Shown in pieces: positions 5,617-9,449 of a stretch of DNA of 9,449 bases. Position 1 is the first letter of the stretch; the number at the start of each line of letters is the position of its first letter. The notes beneath the pieces were generated by a model. The model saw nothing but the letters and a program-made list of their open reading frames with translations. It searched no databases and had not been told where the DNA came from. The DNA is from Atribacterota bacterium (GTDB taxonomy: Bacteria > Atribacterota > Phoenicimicrobiia > Phoenicimicrobiales > Phoenicimicrobiaceae): NCBI GenBank assembly GCA_030599445.1, contig JAUVOA010000042.1, positions 1 through 9,449 of the forward strand. Reading direction: 5' to 3'. The position numbers were made by a program, and so were the translations under genes.

Positions 5617-6417
5617 TTATATCTTCAACACATCTTTCATTTCATAAAAGCTTGCTGGTTTTCCTTCCATAAATTTTATGGCCTGAATCGTTCCATGAGC
5701 AAAGGTATCTCGACTATGTGCTTTATGCGTTAATTCTATCCTTTCACCTAATGCCGTAAACATTACTATATGTTCGCCGGTGATGTCTCCTCCACGAATA
5801 GAATGAATGCCAATTTCTTCTCTTTTTCTTTCTCCAATGAGACCCTGTCTTCCGTATATTCCTACTTCGTCGAGATTGATGTTTTTTGCCTTAGCAATTT
5901 CTTGAGCAAGTTTTTTTGCTGTGCCGCTAGGAGCATCTTTTTTAAAGCGATGATGAGATTCGATTATTTCAATATCATAACTATCCCCCAGAGAAACCGC
6001 TGTTTCTGCTGCAAGCTTAAAGAGAAGATTTACTCCCAAAGACATATTTGGAGAGAAGAGAAAAGGTATATTTTGAGATAAACTTTTCATCTTAGCTATC
6101 TCTTCACCAGAAAATCCGGTGGTACCTATAATCATGGTTTTTTTATATTTAGCGACAATTTCCAAGTGTTGAAGAGAGACTTTAGGATTGGTAAATTCGA
6201 CGATTTGGTCTGCATCTTGAATTATTGCTTTTAAATTATCTACGATCATTATTCCGGTTTTGCCTTGTCCCACTGTTGCACCCCAGTCTTTCCCAATATC
6301 AGGATGAGTAGGGGATTCAACTATTCCTGTTAATTTTAGTTCATTATCCTGATAAATTAATTGTGCAACTTTAGAAGCCATTCTTCCACAACCACCGCAC
6401 ACTATTACCTTAATCAT
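5617..6417 (-). CDS. dapB: 4-hydroxy-tetrahydrodipicolinate reductase
   Basis: The 266-residue protein is DapB, which reduces the DapA product to tetrahydrodipicolinate with NAD(P)H. The N-terminal Rossmann domain carries CGGCGRMASKV (7-17). VEFTNPKVSLQH (73-84) and IGTTGFS (97-103) follow. The catalytic/substrate loop is ESHHRFKKDAPSGTA (153-167), with His155, His156 and Lys159 matching E. coli His159, His160 and Lys163. SIRGGDITGEH (206-216) and the AHGTIQAIKF helix close the domain. The dinucleotide motif is GGCGRMA where many homologues have GxxGRMG. Glu34 (IVESP) ends beta-2 at the position that often influences NADH use. It starts 4 bp after the dapA stop. Its strong RBS, GGAGGA (6426-6431), overlaps the last dapA codons, so translation is probably coupled. 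Confidence 0.95.
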   Translation of the reverse strand: MIKVIVCGGCGRMASKVAQLIYQDNELKLTGIVESPTHPDIGKDWGATVGQGKTGIMIVDNLKAIIQDADQIVEFTNPKVSLQHLEIVAKYKKTMIIGTTGFSGEEIAKMKSLSQNIPFLFSPNMSLGVNLLFKLAAETAVSLGDSYDIEIIESHHRFKKDAPSGTAKKLAQEIAKAKNINLDEVGIYGRQGLIGERKREEIGIHSIRGGDITGEHIVMFTALGERIELTHKAHSRDTFAHGTIQAIKFMEGKPASFYEMKDVLKI

Positions 6418-6421
6418 TTAT

Positions 6422-7306
6422 TTATTCCTCCAATAAATTAAATTTTACTAAATCTGCTTTCAGTTTAGCTAAATTATTTTCACTCATTGGAGCCAAAGGT
6501 AAACGTAAATTACCGGAAGGCAATCCCATTAATTGAACGCTGGTTTTGACCGGTATCGGGTTGGTTTCATAAAACATCGCACTGCTTAAAGGGTATATTT
6601 TTGATAAGAAAATATCTTGGGCTTTTTGGTAATTTCCGTTTTCAAATTCACTAATCATATTAGCAACATCACCGGGGATGATATTAGCTACCACTGAAAT
6701 AACTCCTTTACCGCCGATAGATAATACCGGGAGCAATAATTTATCGTCTCCGGAAAGGAGAACAATATTATCCCCGCATAACTCAACTATTTGAGTCATC
6801 TGGTCCAAATTACCGCTCGCTTCTTTTACTGCTACGATATTTTTCAACTGGGCTAATTTTGCTAAAGTTTCAGGTAATAAATTGACTCCGGTTCGGGAAG
6901 GAACATTATATACGATGATGGGTATATCAATTTCTTCTGCTAATTTTTTATAATGTATATACAATCCCTTTTGAGTAGGTTTATTGTAATAAGGGACAAC
7001 TACAAGTGCTCCATCAGCACCTGCTTCTTTTGCGTGAGAAGTTAAGTCGAAAGCTTCTCGGGTACTGTTTGATCCGGCACCGGCAATGACCGGAACTCTT
7101 CCTGCTACTGCTTCTATGGTTATATCAACTACTTTTTTGTGTTCTTCGTGTGAGAGGGTAGGCGATTCTCCGGTGGTTCCACAGGGGACGATTCCGTTTG
7201 TTCCATTTTTAATATGGAACTCTACCAATTCCTTTATTCCTTTTTCATCGACCTCACCACTTTCGGTAAATGGGGTGATCATAGCTACTAAAGATCCTTT
7301 AAACAT
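6422..7306 (-). CDS. dapA: 4-hydroxy-tetrahydrodipicolinate synthase
   Basis: The 294-residue TIM-barrel aldolase condenses pyruvate with aspartate semialdehyde, the first step committed to lysine/DAP. Its numbering matches E. coli DapA almost exactly: Thr44 and Thr45 in GTTGES, Tyr107 in YYNKP, Tyr133 and Arg138 in YNVPSRTG, and Schiff-base Lys161 in VKEASG. The lysine allosteric residues known from E. coli are also present (Ser48, His53, His56, Asn80, Glu84, Tyr106), so inhibition by lysine is likely. Low-sensitivity Gram-positive enzymes change several of these. The RBS AGGAGGA (7314-7320) is 7 bp before the ATG. A nearer out-of-frame ATG (7310-7312) runs into a stop after four codons and can be ignored. 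It is tightly linked to dapB but 140 bp from lysC, across a spacer made of short repeats. Confidence 0.96.
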   Translation of the reverse strand: MFKGSLVAMITPFTESGEVDEKGIKELVEFHIKNGTNGIVPCGTTGESPTLSHEEHKKVVDITIEAVAGRVPVIAGAGSNSTREAFDLTSHAKEAGADGALVVVPYYNKPTQKGLYIHYKKLAEEIDIPIIVYNVPSRTGVNLLPETLAKLAQLKNIVAVKEASGNLDQMTQIVELCGDNIVLLSGDDKLLLPVLSIGGKGVISVVANIIPGDVANMISEFENGNYQKAQDIFLSKIYPLSSAMFYETNPIPVKTSVQLMGLPSGNLRLPLAPMSENNLAKLKADLVKFNLLEE

Positions 7307-7328
7307 TTTTCATTCCTCCTTTATTTTC

Positions 7329-7361
7329 GTATATCGTATCGCGTATTGCGTATCGCGTACG
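7329..7361. repeat. Degenerate heptamer array GTATCGC (lysC-dapA spacer, dapA side)
   Basis: The contiguous 7-bp units are GTATATC, GTATCGC, GTATTGC and GTATCGC, then a partial GTACG. Identity between units is 5 to 7 of 7. The CpG-rich composition contrasts with the AT-rich flanks. The array ends about 10 bp upstream of the dapA RBS. Confidence 0.8.
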
Positions 7362-7366
7362 AATTT

Positions 7367-7394
7367 ATTTTGATTCCTGAATTTTGCCTCCTGA
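7367..7394. repeat. 14-bp direct tandem duplication carrying an orphan AGGAGG
   Basis: ATTTTGATTCCTGA (7367-7380) is followed directly by ATTTTGCCTCCTGA (7381-7394), matching at 12 of 14 positions. On the minus strand the upstream copy contains AGGAGG (7387-7392), but no ATG, GTG or TTG follows at RBS distance, so it serves no visible gene. The unit length is twice the 7-bp period of the flanking arrays. Confidence 0.7.
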
Positions 7395-7413
7395 TTTTTT
7401 TCTTTCTTCCTAA

Positions 7414-7441
7414 CTATACGCTATACGCTGAACGCTCAACG
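7414..7441. repeat. Degenerate heptamer array CTATACG (lysC-dapA spacer, lysC side)
   Basis: There are four contiguous 7-bp units: CTATACG, CTATACG, CTGAACG and CTCAACG. The first two are identical and all share CT..ACG. On the minus strand the array reads as CGTTGAG/CGTATAG units and begins 5 bp after the lysC stop codon. Confidence 0.85.
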
Positions 7442-7446
7442 CTAAT

Positions 7447-8682
7447 TTATTTAGTTACCTTGATTCCTGCTTCTTCTAACGATTTATTTACTATTTTGTA
7501 GGCAAATTCTCTATCTTTCCATTCCAAAAAGATTAAAATATCTGTTTTAATAGTAGTCATTTCAATTATATTTATATTATTTTCAGCCAGAGGACGGGTA
7601 ATTCTTTCAATAATACCAGGTGTTTCTATAAAATCCCTGCTTCTGGCAATGATTAAAGCAATATTATTTTTCAAAGTAACTGACTTTAGTCTTTCATCTT
7701 CAATTACAGTAGGATGAATCAAATCATAAGATTGCTGGGCATAATTCTCCATAACATAGATTCCGATATGTTTTGTCCCGATAGAAACCCCATATAGACT
7801 GATAAGATTATCAGAAATGGGAGTAATTACCTTTTTTAATAGTCCTGGTGTATTAAAAATTTCCGTTCCCAGAATAGTTAACATAGTCAGTTTTTCTTTG
7901 AAAAGAGTTAATTTGCTTTTAAAGGCTCCAATTATCTCCGTACCTTCTGCTGCTAAGTTTCCGTTTTGAAAGTGGATTATTTTTGCTTTCATCTTATCCG
8001 TTTTGTATTTTAAAGCCTGTGGATGTAAAACTTTTGCCCCACCTTCAGCAAGGACTCCCATCTCTTCCACACTTATTTTCTTTAAAGTTACGGGTTCTTT
8101 TATTATCCGGGGATCAGCACTTAATACTCCCACTGCATCAGTTACGATTATTACTTCATCGGCTTCTAAAAAGTTTCCCAGGGCAAAAGCAGTGATATCA
8201 CTACCGCCCCGGCCAAGAGTGGTTATGCTTCCATCTTCACAACTTCTACCTAAAAAACCGCATATTATAGGAATAACCTTTTTTTCGAGTAAAGGTTTAA
8301 TAATTTTTTGGCATTTTTCTTGACTTTCTTGAGAAAGAATTTTAGCCTGGTTAAAGTTTGAATCAGTAATAATAGGAAAATCCTTATCTGCGGGGTCAAA
8401 ATATTTAGAAGAAAATCCCATAGATTTAATGGTAGCCGCAAGAACTCTGGCACTTATCCGCTCTCCCATAGAAACAAAGTCAGCATAATCTCTATCCTCA
8501 ATGCGATCTTTAACAGAATTTTTAAGTAAAGAAGTTAGAGTATCGGTGGTGTTCCCCATTGCTGAAACAACTGCTACTATTTCACATCCTTTTTTTACTT
8601 GTTGTATTATTGATTGAGCGGCTTTTTTAATTCTTTCAGGATCCTGGACACTGGTTCCGCCAAATTTTACTATTATTCTCAT
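7447..8682 (-). CDS. lysC: Aspartate kinase with C-terminal ACT regulatory region
   Basis: The 411-residue protein phosphorylates aspartate, opening the aspartate family pathway. The kinase domain (about 1-250) shows KFGGTSV (6-12), VVSAMGNTTDTL (38-49), SMGERISARVLA (71-82), the ATP/aspartate block with TTLGRGGSD (154-162), TDAVGVLSADPRI (181-193) and GAKVLHPQAL (215-224). Residues from about 265 to 405 form a tandem ACT region, with LGTEIFNTPGLLKKV (271-285) and SRDFIETPGIIERI (348-361) marking the two repeats. That is where lysine or threonine binds in the family; the effector cannot be told from sequence. The C-terminal strand (TDILIFLEWKD) differs from the common STFxISCVV-like ending. 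The RBS AAAGGTGAT (8689-8697) serves the ATG. It follows lysA by 25 bp, and its placement suggests a lysine/DAP-dedicated isozyme. Confidence 0.94.
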   Translation of the reverse strand: MRIIVKFGGTSVQDPERIKKAAQSIIQQVKKGCEIVAVVSAMGNTTDTLTSLLKNSVKDRIEDRDYADFVSMGERISARVLAATIKSMGFSSKYFDPADKDFPIITDSNFNQAKILSQESQEKCQKIIKPLLEKKVIPIICGFLGRSCEDGSITTLGRGGSDITAFALGNFLEADEVIIVTDAVGVLSADPRIIKEPVTLKKISVEEMGVLAEGGAKVLHPQALKYKTDKMKAKIIHFQNGNLAAEGTEIIGAFKSKLTLFKEKLTMLTILGTEIFNTPGLLKKVITPISDNLISLYGVSIGTKHIGIYVMENYAQQSYDLIHPTVIEDERLKSVTLKNNIALIIARSRDFIETPGIIERITRPLAENNINIIEMTTIKTDILIFLEWKDREFAYKIVNKSLEEAGIKVTK

Positions 8683-8707
8683 ATAAATATCACCTTTATA
8701 TTATTTT

Positions 8708-9449
8708 TTATTTAAACCATTCTGGCATAGTGTCATTTCTTACGATATCAGCATAAGTCTCTCTTTTTACGATTAAATCATCCTTTCCTTGATTTACCAG
8801 AACAACTGCTGGCCGCGGAAGCTGGTTGTAATTGCTCGACATAGAATAGTGATAGGCACCGGTAGTAAATACTACTAAAAGATCTCCCGGGGAAGCCGAA
8901 GGCAGTTTTAAATCTTTAATCAAAATATCTCCTGATTCACAGCATTTCCCGGCAATGGTCACCACTTCTTCGGGTAGGTTGCTGTCTATTTTGTTTACTA
9001 AAGTACCTTCATATTTTGCTTCATAAAGAATAGGTCGAGGGTTATCAGTCATTCCACCATCTACAATAAGGTATTTTCTAATCCCGGGTATCTCCTTTAT
9101 ATTACCGATGGTATAGAGAGTAATACCTGCTTCAGCTACAATAGACCTACCTGGTTCTATTAAAATTTTGGGCATTATTAGATTGTTTTTTCTTACCTCA
9201 TTTTCTACATTATCAACAATTAAATTTACAAAATTTTCTATAGAAGGAGGCAAATCGGATTCCAAGTATTTTACCCCCAATCCTCCGCCTAAATTTAAAT
9301 TTAGCGTATCTGTTCCCTCGATGTCTTTTATCTTTCTCATCAGTTTTACCATTTCTTTAATGGCGAGAACATAAGAAGATAGGTCAAAAATTTGTGAGCC
9401 GAGATGAAAATGTAAGCCATTATAGCTGATATGTTCTTTGGATAAAACT
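8708..9449 (-). CDS. lysA: Diaminopimelate decarboxylase, 5' end outside the window
   Basis: LysA is the PLP enzyme that decarboxylates meso-DAP to lysine. The frame stays open to the window edge, so 246 C-terminal residues are visible; an internal Met (codon 9350-9352) is not the start. Family motifs in order are GLHFHLGSQIF, LNLGGGLGVKY (PLP phosphate loop), EPGRSIVAEAG, VDGGMTDNPRP, GKCCESGD (active-site Cys-Glu contributed across the dimer), TTGAYHYSMSSNYNQLPRP (conserved Tyr) and a C-terminal WFK. Full-length proteins are around 415 residues, so roughly 170 are missing, including the PLP-binding lysine. It lies 25 bp upstream of lysC and is the first lysine gene seen here. Any promoter or lysine riboswitch for the block would lie beyond the right edge. 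Confidence 0.95.
   Translation of the reverse strand, partial: VLSKEHISYNGLHFHLGSQIFDLSSYVLAIKEMVKLMRKIKDIEGTDTLNLNLGGGLGVKYLESDLPPSIENFVNLIVDNVENEVRKNNLIMPKILIEPGRSIVAEAGITLYTIGNIKEIPGIRKYLIVDGGMTDNPRPILYEAKYEGTLVNKIDSNLPEEVVTIAGKCCESGDILIKDLKLPSASPGDLLVVFTTGAYHYSMSSNYNQLPRPAVVLVNQGKDDLIVKRETYADIVRNDTMPEWFK

Noticed and set aside
7983..8453. Plus-strand and alternate-frame open frames inside lysC
   Set aside because: Leucine- and serine-rich readings of the antisense of a conserved kinase domain; no start context or family match.

Overview
This is an AT-rich bacterial chromosomal window (about one third G+C by eye) containing two metabolic gene blocks that converge near position 3000. Every gene belongs to a recognisable family. 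I see no rRNA, tRNA, CRISPR array, phage gene, transposase or defence system. The lysine route is the LL-diaminopimelate aminotransferase (DapL) type. That route, a LarA-family racemase, AT-rich codon use and spacers full of short-period repeats suggest an uncultured anaerobic bacterium, for example of the Atribacterota type. The lineage is only a weak guess, because no phylogenetic marker is present.

Left block, plus strand (1-2960): the C-terminal end of an ADP-forming acyl-CoA synthetase beta subunit (sucC-like), its alpha subunit (sucD-like) 5 bp later, and a LarA-family nickel-pincer 2-hydroxyacid racemase 18 bp after that. These three look like one transcription unit. After a 172-bp AT-rich spacer, which carries a hairpin just before the ribosome binding site, comes a RidA-family gene. 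The alpha subunit keeps its phospho-histidine but has substitutions in otherwise conserved loops, so its acyl substrate need not be succinate.

Right block, minus strand (9449 down to 3114): lysA (5' end outside the window), lysC, dapA, dapB, dapF, dapL. Together these give every step from aspartate to lysine except aspartate-semialdehyde dehydrogenase: LysC phosphorylates aspartate, DapA and DapB make tetrahydrodipicolinate, DapL aminates it directly to LL-DAP, DapF epimerises this to meso-DAP (also a peptidoglycan precursor), and LysA decarboxylates it to lysine. DapA retains the residues of the lysine allosteric site known from E. coli, so feedback inhibition is likely. No dapD, dapC or dapE is present in the window, as expected with DapL.

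The least ordinary part is the spacers inside the lysine block. lysA/lysC (25 bp) and dapA/dapB (4 bp) are tight, but lysC/dapA (140 bp), dapB/dapF (229 bp) and dapF/dapL (243 bp) are filled with degenerate tandem repeats of 7 or 8 bp. These include oppositely oriented octamer arrays and a REP-like GC-rich palindrome. They resemble in form the short tandemly repeated repetitive (STRR) heptamers of cyanobacteria, and nothing about the genes explains them. A plausible internal promoter sits just before dapL. I did not find a convincing new biological system; the repeat-filled spacers and the acyl-CoA synthetase/LarA pairing are the items most worth checking.
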